DNA of 64,000 bases from Pseudoalteromonas umbrosa (GTDB lineage Bacteria > Pseudomonadota > Gammaproteobacteria > Enterobacterales > Alteromonadaceae), in assembly GCF_030125375.1 (NCBI RefSeq), contig NZ_JASJUU010000010.1, positions 111,929 through 175,928 of the forward strand, written 5' to 3'. Positions 25,615 to 34,100 of this stretch are shown in pieces. The notes below the pieces were generated by a model. It was not told where the DNA came from, made no database searches, and worked only from the letters and a program-made list of their open reading frames with translations. The position numbers were made by a program, and so were the translations under genes. The stretch's first letter is position 1; every line of letters begins with the position of its first letter.

Positions 25615-26493
25615 TTGTTAGTTGTTTATAGGCCGCATAGCGGAAAAAAAATGTTGGCGCACAAGACATGGTTAAAAAAAATGGCCATACAGAGACAAGT
25701 AAATCTGCAATGGTACGCAACATGTGGCTGTTTTGAAGAGGATGTTGCACAGGTCAAATTGTTGTTGGTGCATCATCAGCAAGTTACTGTATTAGGGGGA
25801 GATGGCACATTAAATATGGTCGTGAATGCGTTATTTGATGGCGAGCAAGTATCTCGTTCTACACCAGACAAGCGAATGGCGATATTACCGTGTGGCACAG
25901 GCAATGACTTTGCAAGGTCATTTGGGCACTCATTAGCTCAGTGGCGCAGTGCGGTATTTTCTGAGTGTAGCCGTCAAGTTGATGTTGGCTGCGTGGATCA
26001 GCGCTATTTTATTAACATGGCTGGTATTGGGTTTAATGCTGAAGTTGTGGAGTCTATGGCTGGCGAAAAACGCTTTGGTGCAATGAGCTATACCTTTTTT
26101 GGTATAGCAAAATTACTGACCTATGGTGGCATGGATGTGAAAATTGATGGTGTTAAGCAATCTGTCATGATGTGCCTTTTTGCCAATGGGCGTCATTTTG
26201 CGGCTGGGTTGACACCAACGCCGAGCGCGGCACTAGACAGTGGAGCATTGCAAATGTTGGCGATACCTGCGTGCTCATTGCCGAAGCGATTATTAAGCTT
26301 TGCGCTGATGTTGGTAGGTCTGCATACTAGACTGCCTTGGGTGAAAGTCAGCAGTGGTCAATGTTTTGAAATAAGCTCACAGGGGGCGAAAATTGAAGCG
26401 GATGGTGAATTAATTGCAGTAACGCCTGCTAGGGTAACCACGCATGCGGCGTTACTGAGACTTAATGTGCCTAATTCGTTTGATATTGCTTAG
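25615..26493 (+). CDS. Diacylglycerol-kinase-family lipid kinase (YegS/DgkB-like)
   Basis: 292 residues. The nucleotide-binding motif VLGGDGTLNMVVNAL (GGDGT at 61-65) and PCGTGNDFARSFG (about 92-104) define the DAGK catalytic domain; the C-terminal beta domain carries GAKIEADGELI. It would phosphorylate a diacylglycerol or related lipid at the inner membrane. The start is a TTG at 25615: no in-frame ATG lies nearby upstream, and AAGG at 25603-25606 sits 8 bp before it. It overlaps the convergent EamA gene by 23 bp at its 3' end. Confidence 0.92.
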   Translation: MLVVYRPHSGKKMLAHKTWLKKMAIQRQVNLQWYATCGCFEEDVAQVKLLLVHHQQVTVLGGDGTLNMVVNALFDGEQVSRSTPDKRMAILPCGTGNDFARSFGHSLAQWRSAVFSECSRQVDVGCVDQRYFINMAGIGFNAEVVESMAGEKRFGAMSYTFFGIAKLLTYGGMDVKIDGVKQSVMMCLFANGRHFAAGLTPTPSAALDSGALQMLAIPACSLPKRLLSFALMLVGLHTRLPWVKVSSGQCFEISSQGAKIEADGELIAVTPARVTTHAALLRLNVPNSFDIA

Positions 26494-27394
26494 CGGTCGA
26501 AAATGGTGTGTATTTAACAAGTAATTTTTTAGGCAACAGCACCAATAAGTTACCTGCGCAGATCAAGCCAAAGCCGATAAATGTATTCACCTGCCAAGTA
26601 AACCCTTCAAACAAGGTACTGAGCACCACCGCAACGATCGGAAATAACACTATGATGTAACTGGCGCGTTCTGGCCCGATGTTTTTGAGCAATGAAAAAT
26701 AACATGCAAAGGCGATGACCGTGCCAAAAACGGCAAGGTAAAAAAGAGACACCCAATAGCTGGTATCCGCCTCGATTATAAAAGACAGTGGACTGAATGC
26801 AGTATACGTACCTAGTAATAGACTACTATAAAGCATGCCCCATGCATTGCCTTCCAACACGCCGATTTCACGGTTTGAATTACGGATACTAACCATATTA
26901 CCCAGTGATGCGGCAAACGTACCTAATAAGGCCAATGCAAGCCCTGTTATTGTGGCTGTTGATAAATCGGTGCTGCCAAGCTCATGCCAAAATAGGCTGA
27001 CGATGCCTAATACACCAATAACTGCGCCGACATAACTCTTAAAGGCGATTGGCTTTGCAAAAAAGATGCGTGTATTGATCATATTTAAGATCAACATAAA
27101 CGAGAAAGCGATAGAGGCCATTGCGGAAGATAAAGTACCTTGTGCCCAGTAGAGCAATAAGTAATTAAGGCCAAAATTACCTATGGCGAGGAGTATAAAA
27201 AAGCTGTGGTCGATAATATTGAATCGCATAGGCAGCTTTTTCCAAAGGACAAATCCCCACATGCATATTGCAGAAATAGCAAAGCGGTAAAAAAGAGAGA
27301 CAACCTCATTGACTTGGCCTAGTTGAAATTCAATGGCTAGCCAAGTTGAGCCCCAAATAAGAACGGTCATGATGTATAACAGCCAATTTCTCAT
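26471..27394 (-). CDS. EamA-family (DMT) transporter
   Basis: 307 residues with ten predicted membrane helices in two EamA repeats. The first opens with LIWGSTWLAIEFQLG, and the second ends with FEGFTWQVNTFIGFGLICAGN. Members export amino acids or metabolites. It is divergent from a MocR-type PLP regulator across a 118-bp spacer with direct repeats; such pairs commonly form a regulator-target unit, so the substrate may be an amino compound or vitamin B6-related (inference). Confidence 0.93.
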   Translation of the reverse strand: MRNWLLYIMTVLIWGSTWLAIEFQLGQVNEVVSLFYRFAISAICMWGFVLWKKLPMRFNIIDHSFFILLAIGNFGLNYLLLYWAQGTLSSAMASIAFSFMLILNMINTRIFFAKPIAFKSYVGAVIGVLGIVSLFWHELGSTDLSTATITGLALALLGTFAASLGNMVSIRNSNREIGVLEGNAWGMLYSSLLLGTYTAFSPLSFIIEADTSYWVSLFYLAVFGTVIAFACYFSLLKNIGPERASYIIVLFPIVAVVLSTLFEGFTWQVNTFIGFGLICAGNLLVLLPKKLLVKYTPFSTAKQYQTN

Positions 27395-27454
27395 TGCTGG
27401 TCCTTGTGTGAGTTGATTATTGCAGCTGGTAGCAGTTTACTCGGATAATCTGTG

Positions 27455-27494
27455 TATAATAGATACAGAAAAATGTAATTTTTACCTATACAGA
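27455..27494 (+). promoter_or_regulatory. TATAAT box and ATACAGA direct repeats between EamA and MocR genes
   Basis: TATAAT at 27455-27460; ATACAGA at 27463-27469 and again at 27488-27494, exactly 25 bp apart. MocR regulators typically bind paired repeats in such spacers. CTGTGTATAATAGATACAG is also an imperfect dyad over the -10 box. Confidence 0.5.
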
Positions 27495-27512
27495 TTTGAT
27501 GGCAGGGCGTAC

Positions 27513-28949
27513 ATGCAAAACGGTCAGTTCCTTTATCAACATGTCATTGAAGTCATCAATGATATGGTTTCTCAGCAAATACTCGAACCGGGTGATAAAT
27601 TACCTTCGTTGCGAAAATTAGCGCAACAGCTGTCTGTAAGTATTCCCACAGTTAAGCAAGCTTATTATTATCTTGAAGGTCAGGGGCGCATTTACTCGAA
27701 AGAAAAGTCGGGGTATTTTTTATCTGAAGTTGAACAAACGACACTACCTCGTCGTTGCAAGTTGGCAACTACACCAACAGAGGTGAATAAGCAATCGTTA
27801 ATCGAACAAGTATATGAAGGTATACACGGGCAGCACGAAGCCAAATTTGGTATTGCGAACCCAGTTACAGCGATGAGTGATGAGGCTGTGTTGGCAAAAA
27901 TGATGCGTAGTGTGTTGAAGCAAGCAGGTGATCAGATGCTTCAATATGGTGCAATGGATGGGTTATTAAAGCTCAAGCAGCAAATTGCACAGCGGTATTT
28001 ACGTATGGGTTTATCTGTTTCTATTGACGATATTGTAATTACTAATGGTGCTCAAGAAGCGTTGGCGATTGCCTTGCAATGTGTTACACAGCCGGGCGAT
28101 GTGGTTGCTATTGAGTCCCCAGGGTACTTTGGTATCATTGAGCTTATCGAAAACTTAGGGCTACGCGCATTAGAAATTCCAGTTTGTCCTGATGATGGTT
28201 TGTGGCTTGAAGATTTGGCGCATGCACTCACTCAGCATGAAGTAAAAGCCTGTATTTGTTCGACTAGCATTAATAACCCCATTGGCAGTGTTATGCCTGA
28301 GCATCGTCAGCAGAGTTTGCTTTCTATGTTAGTCGATAATAACGTCACCTTAATTGAAGACGATGTTTATGGTGATTTACATTTTACCAAACATCGTGCA
28401 AAACCAATTCAGTATTACGCGCAGCCGAGACAAGTTATCACCTGTGACTCATTTTCGAAAACCGCCGCGCCGAGTTATCGTATTGGGTGGATGTTAGCAC
28501 CCGGGTATGCGCAAAGGGCAAGGCGCTTTAAACGTGCATTAAGCTGTTCCTCTTCACTGATAAATCAATGGGTTTTGGCTGATTATTTAACTTCAGGTGC
28601 ATACGATAGACATCTCAAAAAGTTGCGCCTGAGATTACAAGAAAACAAGCAAAAAATGCTGTGTTGTATCCGTCGTTATTTTCCTGAAAATACCAGAATA
28701 AGCGATCCCCAAGGCGGGTGTGTTGTCTGGATTGAACTGGATAAAAGTGTGGACGGAGGGGAGTTATTCAACTTAGCGATAGCGCAGGGGATCAGCCTAA
28801 CACCAGGGCAGTTATTTAGTGCAACTGAACGCTTTCAACACTGCATTCGGTTAAGCTTTGGTTTACCTTGGCAAGATAAACATGAAGTGGGTTTAAAACG
28901 GTTAGGAGAGATTGTATCGACCATTATTAAAATGAGTGAATCAAAGTAA
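27513..28949 (+). CDS. MocR/PdxR-type transcriptional regulator (GntR HTH + aminotransferase domain)
   Basis: 478 residues. GntR-type winged HTH at about 1-70 (PSLRKLAQQLSVSIPTVKQA), linker, then fold-type I aminotransferase domain: TNGAQEALAIAL, INNPIG, IEDDVYGDL and Schiff-base Lys316 in DSFSKTAAPSYRIGW. The start at 27513 is chosen because AGGG lies 5 bp upstream and the HTH begins directly after it; the longer frame from 27420 would run through the promoter. It uses PLP or a PLP-adduct as effector and probably controls the divergent EamA gene. Confidence 0.93.
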   Translation: MQNGQFLYQHVIEVINDMVSQQILEPGDKLPSLRKLAQQLSVSIPTVKQAYYYLEGQGRIYSKEKSGYFLSEVEQTTLPRRCKLATTPTEVNKQSLIEQVYEGIHGQHEAKFGIANPVTAMSDEAVLAKMMRSVLKQAGDQMLQYGAMDGLLKLKQQIAQRYLRMGLSVSIDDIVITNGAQEALAIALQCVTQPGDVVAIESPGYFGIIELIENLGLRALEIPVCPDDGLWLEDLAHALTQHEVKACICSTSINNPIGSVMPEHRQQSLLSMLVDNNVTLIEDDVYGDLHFTKHRAKPIQYYAQPRQVITCDSFSKTAAPSYRIGWMLAPGYAQRARRFKRALSCSSSLINQWVLADYLTSGAYDRHLKKLRLRLQENKQKMLCCIRRYFPENTRISDPQGGCVVWIELDKSVDGGELFNLAIAQGISLTPGQLFSATERFQHCIRLSFGLPWQDKHEVGLKRLGEIVSTIIKMSESK

Positions 28950-28962
28950 AGACTCACTCATT
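28931..28962. terminator. Dyad between convergent genes, weak bidirectional terminator
   Basis: AATGAGTGA / TCACTCATT, 9-bp arms with a 14-nt loop, overlaps the 3' end of the MocR gene. Only a short T stretch follows on the plus strand. Confidence 0.4.
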
Positions 28963-28978
28963 TAGTCTGTTGGTAATT

Positions 28979-29776
28979 TTATTGTACTGAGTATCGCATT
29001 AATGTGTACCCAGAAAGGGTAGGTATAGATTGGGATAATCTTTCCTCTTGTATCGCAATTTGTTCAAATTGATGGCACAGTGACTCTGCACGCAACTCTA
29101 GTTGCTCAGCCTGTACAGTAACACGCTGTTCAATGCTCTCACCTAATTTTTCCATCCGTTGCTCAAAGGCGTTGAAATCACCATTCGCGTGCTTCATTTC
29201 AGAGCCGATGGACATAAGTAAGCTCCCTATTGACTCAAACATAGCGTTTTTAATTGCACTTTCGACACGAGATTCGAATTCATGCTCGAACTTTTCGCCG
29301 AAGTTTGACATTACTTGTTCCCCCATTACAAAGCTACCCTCTTGATAAAAAGTATTGTGTACCTCACTGTTGAGCTCATCTAATAGGCCAGATAAGTCAT
29401 CTAGACTATCTAGGCTATCTAGGCTAAAGGCCGTTGCGACTTCATCAAGTGCAACACTGGCGATGCTTACAGCTTCAGAGGCTACATCAGCGACTTTTGG
29501 CAGTTCGACACGCAACGTTTCAGCATAGAGCGCAAGCGCTTGTTGTTGTTCAGGGGTTACAGAAATCGCTTTGTTATTGATGTGCAATGTACCGTTTGTC
29601 GTGATCATCATCTGCTGATCGCCACTGTGCGTTATATATACTTCTTGAGGTGTTATTTTTACATTGTTTTGAAACTCTACTTGGCAATTGTCAGTGGTAA
29701 TAGAAAAGTCATGGTCATGGTGTGCATAGACGGAAGCTGAAGACAAAATCGCAAGAGATATAATCGTATTTCTCAT
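28979..29776 (-). CDS. DUF2884 (YggN-like) periplasmic protein
   Basis: 265 residues. Signal peptide MRNTIISLAILSSASVYA, then a His-rich mature N-terminus (HHDHDFS) and the DUF2884 pattern CQVEFQNNVKITPQEVYI and LHINNKAISVTPEQQQAL. The C-terminal half is a long acidic helical region with SLDSLDSLDDL encoded by a small 9-bp tandem repeat (CTATCTAGG) near 29400-29425. Family function unknown; periplasmic location inferred from the signal. The start is moved from 29803 to 29776 to begin at the signal peptide, with AGAG 7 bp upstream. Confidence 0.85.
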   Translation of the reverse strand: MRNTIISLAILSSASVYAHHDHDFSITTDNCQVEFQNNVKITPQEVYITHSGDQQMMITTNGTLHINNKAISVTPEQQQALALYAETLRVELPKVADVASEAVSIASVALDEVATAFSLDSLDSLDDLSGLLDELNSEVHNTFYQEGSFVMGEQVMSNFGEKFEHEFESRVESAIKNAMFESIGSLLMSIGSEMKHANGDFNAFEQRMEKLGESIEQRVTVQAEQLELRAESLCHQFEQIAIQEERLSQSIPTLSGYTLMRYSVQ

Positions 29777-30119
29777 AGTTTTACTCTGTGTTGTTGATGA
29801 CATAGAAGAGTAACCAAAGATAATGCCAAGTTTTAAAATTCAATAAAATCAAAATCTTGTTATTTTTTGTTGAATGTGAGGTGAGGCGGTTGGTCAATAT
29901 TTTAACTAAGTTTTAGCCATTTTTATTAATATTTAGTTTGATTGCTTTTTTTCATCGTGACGATAAAAATCATTCACTGTCAAAGCGGCTTATTTCGAGC
30001 TAAATAAGATACTATTCGGAGTGTGCATGCTGAGGTTAAAAGTGACTCCGAAGCCATAACGCGTCAGCTAATATCCGTGTTTTAAAAGTGGATCTATTTT
30101 ATGAAGATAGGAGCATATC
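29777..30119. other. AT-rich intergenic region with two dyads
   Basis: 343 bp between divergent genes. It holds CTTATTT / AAATAAG at 29989-30008 (7-bp arms around CGAGCT) and TTCGGAGT / ACTCCGAA at 30015-30022 and 30045-30052 (8-bp arms). The latter would form a hairpin in the leader of the 60-residue gene. No further gene seen. Confidence 0.5.
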
Positions 30120-30302
30120 ATGGGTAAAACATATTCCTATGACCCATTGGATGATGAGTATCAAGATGAACTTGGAGCATTGAATGAGAAAGATGCGAAC
30201 CAGCAGCGACAAAAAGTACGCAAAAAATTAGATGATTATCTCGAGCAAAAAAGATTGCGGCGAAACTTAGGAGATGATGATTTTGACTTTTTCGACGATT
30301 AA
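30120..30302 (+). CDS. Small acidic/basic hypothetical protein (PA3496-like)
   Basis: 60 residues: acidic N-terminus (DPLDDEYQDEL), basic helical middle (QRQKVRKKLDDYLEQKRLRR) and an Asp/Phe tail (GDDDFDFFDD). The KRLRxxLGDDD-type end recalls the small 'PA3496-family' proteins; that assignment is tentative. AGGAG lies 6 bp before the ATG, and a clear terminator follows 9 bp after the stop, so it is a real single-gene unit. No signal peptide. Confidence 0.85.
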   Translation: MGKTYSYDPLDDEYQDELGALNEKDANQQRQKVRKKLDDYLEQKRLRRNLGDDDFDFFDD

Positions 30303-30311
30303 CTTTGCAAT

Positions 30312-30340
30312 AAAAATGGCGCATAAGGCTGCGCCTTTTT
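30312..30340 (+). terminator. Rho-independent terminator, probably bidirectional
   Basis: AAAAATGGCGCA / TGCGCCTTTTT with a 6-nt loop TAAGGC. It serves the 60-residue gene and, by its A-run, possibly the convergent cytochrome gene. Confidence 0.88.
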
Positions 30341-30364
30341 AATTCGTTTCAAAACGCTGGGCGA

Positions 30365-30814
30365 TCAGTCTTTAAATGACTTGTGACAATCTTTACAACC
30401 TTTTGCCCAATTTCTAAAGGCACTTGCAATTATCTTCTTATCTCCAGTTTCTGAAGCCGCTGCGAGCTCTTGCGCGTATTTCGCGAACTTAGAGGATTTT
30501 TCATCGAATGTTTTTCTATCGCTCCAGATCGCAGGTAACGCGCTGGTGTCTCCTTTATCTGAGCCTGCTATAAATGCTTCCCAAGGCATACTCGAAAGCT
30601 GTGCTGCATTGTGAGCGCGTTGTTTAAAGCGTTCTGCATTAAAAGGCACTTTGCCTTTGAGCATGTCACCCATGTCGCCAATTTGATAGCGGATGAGCTG
30701 AAATGCCGCTTTTCGGTATTCGATTGCATCTTCTTTTTCTTCAAACAATGGGTTGGCTTGTACTTGCACACTCATGCCTGCAAGCAAGGTTAATAATGTT
30801 AATGACTTCTTCAT
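30365..30814 (-). CDS. Cytochrome c' (class II cytochrome c)
   Basis: 149 residues with a signal peptide (MKKSLTLLTLLAGMSVQVQA), a four-helix-bundle body starting AIEYRKAAFQLIRYQIGDMG and the single C-terminal heme site CKDCH seven residues from the end ...KSFKD. This layout is the cytochrome c' pattern; these periplasmic proteins bind NO or act in electron transfer. The start is moved to 30814, where AGGGG precedes the signal peptide. Monocistronic, convergent with the 60-residue gene. Confidence 0.93.
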   Translation of the reverse strand: MKKSLTLLTLLAGMSVQVQANPLFEEKEDAIEYRKAAFQLIRYQIGDMGDMLKGKVPFNAERFKQRAHNAAQLSSMPWEAFIAGSDKGDTSALPAIWSDRKTFDEKSSKFAKYAQELAAASETGDKKIIASAFRNWAKGCKDCHKSFKD

Positions 30815-31178
30815 ACGTTGCCCCTTAAATAAATAATTCCTTACCTTTTTAAGGGTTTCTCTGATATTTGGCAAGCAGCTTAGACTAATAACTAGTCTGA
30901 AAAAGGGGTTTGAAAATATCTTGTTGCTTTTTTTGGTACTTAATTTTATTTGTGTTTACATATGCGTCGTCCCTAATCTGTTTACTTTCATTTACATAGT
31001 AGTTTTTCCTTTAATAACAATGAGTTGTTAAGTTGAATAAATTTAAAGTTTAAAAAATGTAACTTAATTGGATTTCTATTATTGCAATTAACCATGTAGT
31101 CACATTATATTGATGAATGATTCTACTCTCTTAAATATAAATAAACACCAAATTAAACAAAAAGTCCTAGGGGAAACT
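30815..31178. other. AT-rich intergenic region upstream of the subtilase gene
   Basis: 364 bp with divergent promoters for cytochrome c' and subtilase. It contains a short dyad AGACT / AGTCT near 30885-30900 and GGGGA just before the subtilase ATG. No gene seen. Confidence 0.45.
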
Positions 31179-34100
31179 ATGGCCAAGTATTCATTCAAAG
31201 CGACAGCAGTAGCGATTGCTGTGTCAGGTGCACTAACAACAGCTGCCGCAGGCGCTGCGACAGCAGAAAGTCATGCGCGTGCACTTAGTACTGATGTAAC
31301 CAAATTCACACAATCTTCAAACCAAGAAGCACGTGTAACTGCTTTCATGGTTGTGTTGAAGCAAGAAACAGCCGCAGATTTGATGGAGCGTGGTAATTAC
31401 TCGGTGAGTGATGCACGTGCAACGTATGCGTCAATCGAAACAGCACAGCGTGATGTTACTCAACAACTTGTAGAAGAAGTTGAAGGCATCAAAGTGGTAG
31501 GTTCTACCAAGTTATTGGCATCTACTTTAATCGTAGAAGCTTCAGCAGAAGCGCTAGCGAAAATTAAGAACAATAAAAACGTAGCGCGCATATTACCTCT
31601 TCGTGATTATGAGCTGCATGTTGCTGACGCCAATGAGTATATCAAAGCTGCACCAGTGAACTTATCGGGTTATACAGGTGAAGGCCAAAAAGTTGCTGTA
31701 CTAGATACCGGCCTTGATTACACTCACGCAGTATTTGGCGGTGAGGGTACAAAAGAAGCTTATGAGGCTGCACAAGCAGACCCAAGAGCGGTAACGTGGC
31801 CACAAGGTCAAGTTGTAGGTGGTTATGACTTCATTCGTAACGACCCTGACCCAATTGAAAATGATCCTAACTTCCCAGATCCAACAAGTCCTGATGATGG
31901 TGCTTCATCGCATGGTACTTCAGTATCTCACTCAGTAACAGGTATTGCGCCGGATGTTGAACTTTATGCGTACTCAGTATGTGGCGGTGGTTGTCCGTTC
32001 GCAGCTCAGTTAGGTGCATTAGAAGCAGCTATGGATCCAAATGGCGATGGTGATATTAGCGATCGTGTTGATGTCATTAACATGTCACTTGGTGGTGAGT
32101 TTGGTTCTACTGTCACGTCTGAAATGGATGGTACACAGTATCTTATTCATAAGTTTGTTAAACTAGGTACAAACGTTGTTATCTCTGCAGGTAACGATGG
32201 TAACAACCCGTTCCGTATTGGTGGTCCAAGTACGACGCCAAATGCGCTATCTGTTGGTGCAATGGGTCACCCAACGATTAATGACCTGTTTGCTGTTGGT
32301 ACAGTTGCTGGTAATCGTGTTGAAGTAGGCACAGCCGGCTTTGGTTTCCAAGGTGAATTTGCGTTTTCTAACAACGATGTTGAGATTGTATATCCAGATG
32401 CAGCTCCAGAAGGTTGTTTAGTTGAAGACCAAGTCAACCCTGGCGTCTTTTTAAATCCTTTCGCGGATATGGACTTTACTGGTAAGGCTGTATTGATTGA
32501 CCGTGGTTCATGTGCCTTTACAGAAAAAGCACTTAATGCACAAGAGCGTGGCGCGGCTTACGTTATTATCGCCAATAATGGCCCTGGTGAAGCGCCTGGA
32601 CTAGGTGGTTCTAACCCAGCGGTAACAATTCCTACGATTTCTGTTCAGCAAGCTGTAGGGACACAAATCAAAGAGATCCTTGCTGAAAATCGCCAGCCAG
32701 AATTTAGCTTTAGTATTGAGTCACACTTAGCGATCGATACAGTTGCTGATTTCTCATCACGTGGTCCGTCAATGGATGGTTTACTTAAGCCTGAAATTAC
32801 AGCACCTGGTGTTAATATCCAAGTTGCGGCAACTGGTACTTATACAGGTTTAGCTGGCGCGACAGGTACATCTTTCTCTGGTCCAATTACAGCTGGTGCA
32901 GTTGCACTAGTTCGTGAAGCGAGACCTGAATTGACTGCAGAAGAAATCAAAGCAGTTCTAATGAACACAGCAAATCTAAATGTGATCATGGAACCAACAA
33001 CGGTCTCTGCAGACTCAGTATTGGCACCTATCAGTTTAATTGGTGCTGGTCTGGTTGACGTAGAAAAAGCAGTAGCTTCAGAGGCAGTTGCTTGGGTTGC
33101 ACAAGAAGATTTTGATACTAATCAAGGTGCATTATCATTCGGTTTTGATGTGCTTGATGAGACAACTTCATATACTAAGACGGTAACGCTTAAAAACTTC
33201 TCTGGCGAAGCTAAAACATATAATTTACGTAAAGAAGCACGTTACTCAAATGATGACGATTCAGGTGCGCTGAGCTGGGATTATCCAGCAGAAGTAACAG
33301 TTCCAGCTGGTCAAGCTGTAGAGTTTGACGTCACAATTACGATTGACCCAAGTAAGCTACCTGAATGGGATTTGCCAAACCCACAGAGCTATGATGATCA
33401 AGTTGCAAGACCAACTGCGTTGACATTATCAGAGTTTGATGGGGCGCTTATTTTTGATGATGCGTCTACAGATGGTGACCATGATATTCACTTGGTTTAT
33501 CACGTTCTACCTAAGGCAGCTGAATCTCTAGAGCTTAGTTATGACGACGACAATAGATTAGCTGTTGTAAATACCGGCTTTGACACGATGTCTTTATATA
33601 CTGAACAGCTTGTCGCTATGAACAGCGAAGCTGGTGAAGGTGATGAGGCGTTTGCAATTAAAGGGGTTACATTCAATGCAGTTGCATCTGATACTTGTAG
33701 TTCTGGTGCGTTCTTCACTGCGTCAGTGGTCTTAGAAGACGAATTACTAATGCACCGTCAGGCTGGTTATCAATTAAATCTTGATATCAATAATGATGGT
33801 GTTCATGACTATGCGTTAGCAAACTATAACGACGTAGGCAGAAGTGCTGCAGTTATTGGTCGTATGAGAACAGTAAGTGGTCCGATTGTAGACGGTAATC
33901 CTGCATGGGCATTCTTAACGGCTGGTTATCATCAAAGTGGTACAGATACTATCACTTTCTCTGCTTGTACAGACCTTATTGGATTAACTTCAGCTGATTT
34001 CTCTAGTGATGCTCAGCAAACAATCATCGGTATTGAAGCGTTGGTAGGTTATGACAACTATCAATTAGGTATTTCATCAGTAACTGACTCAATATCTGGT

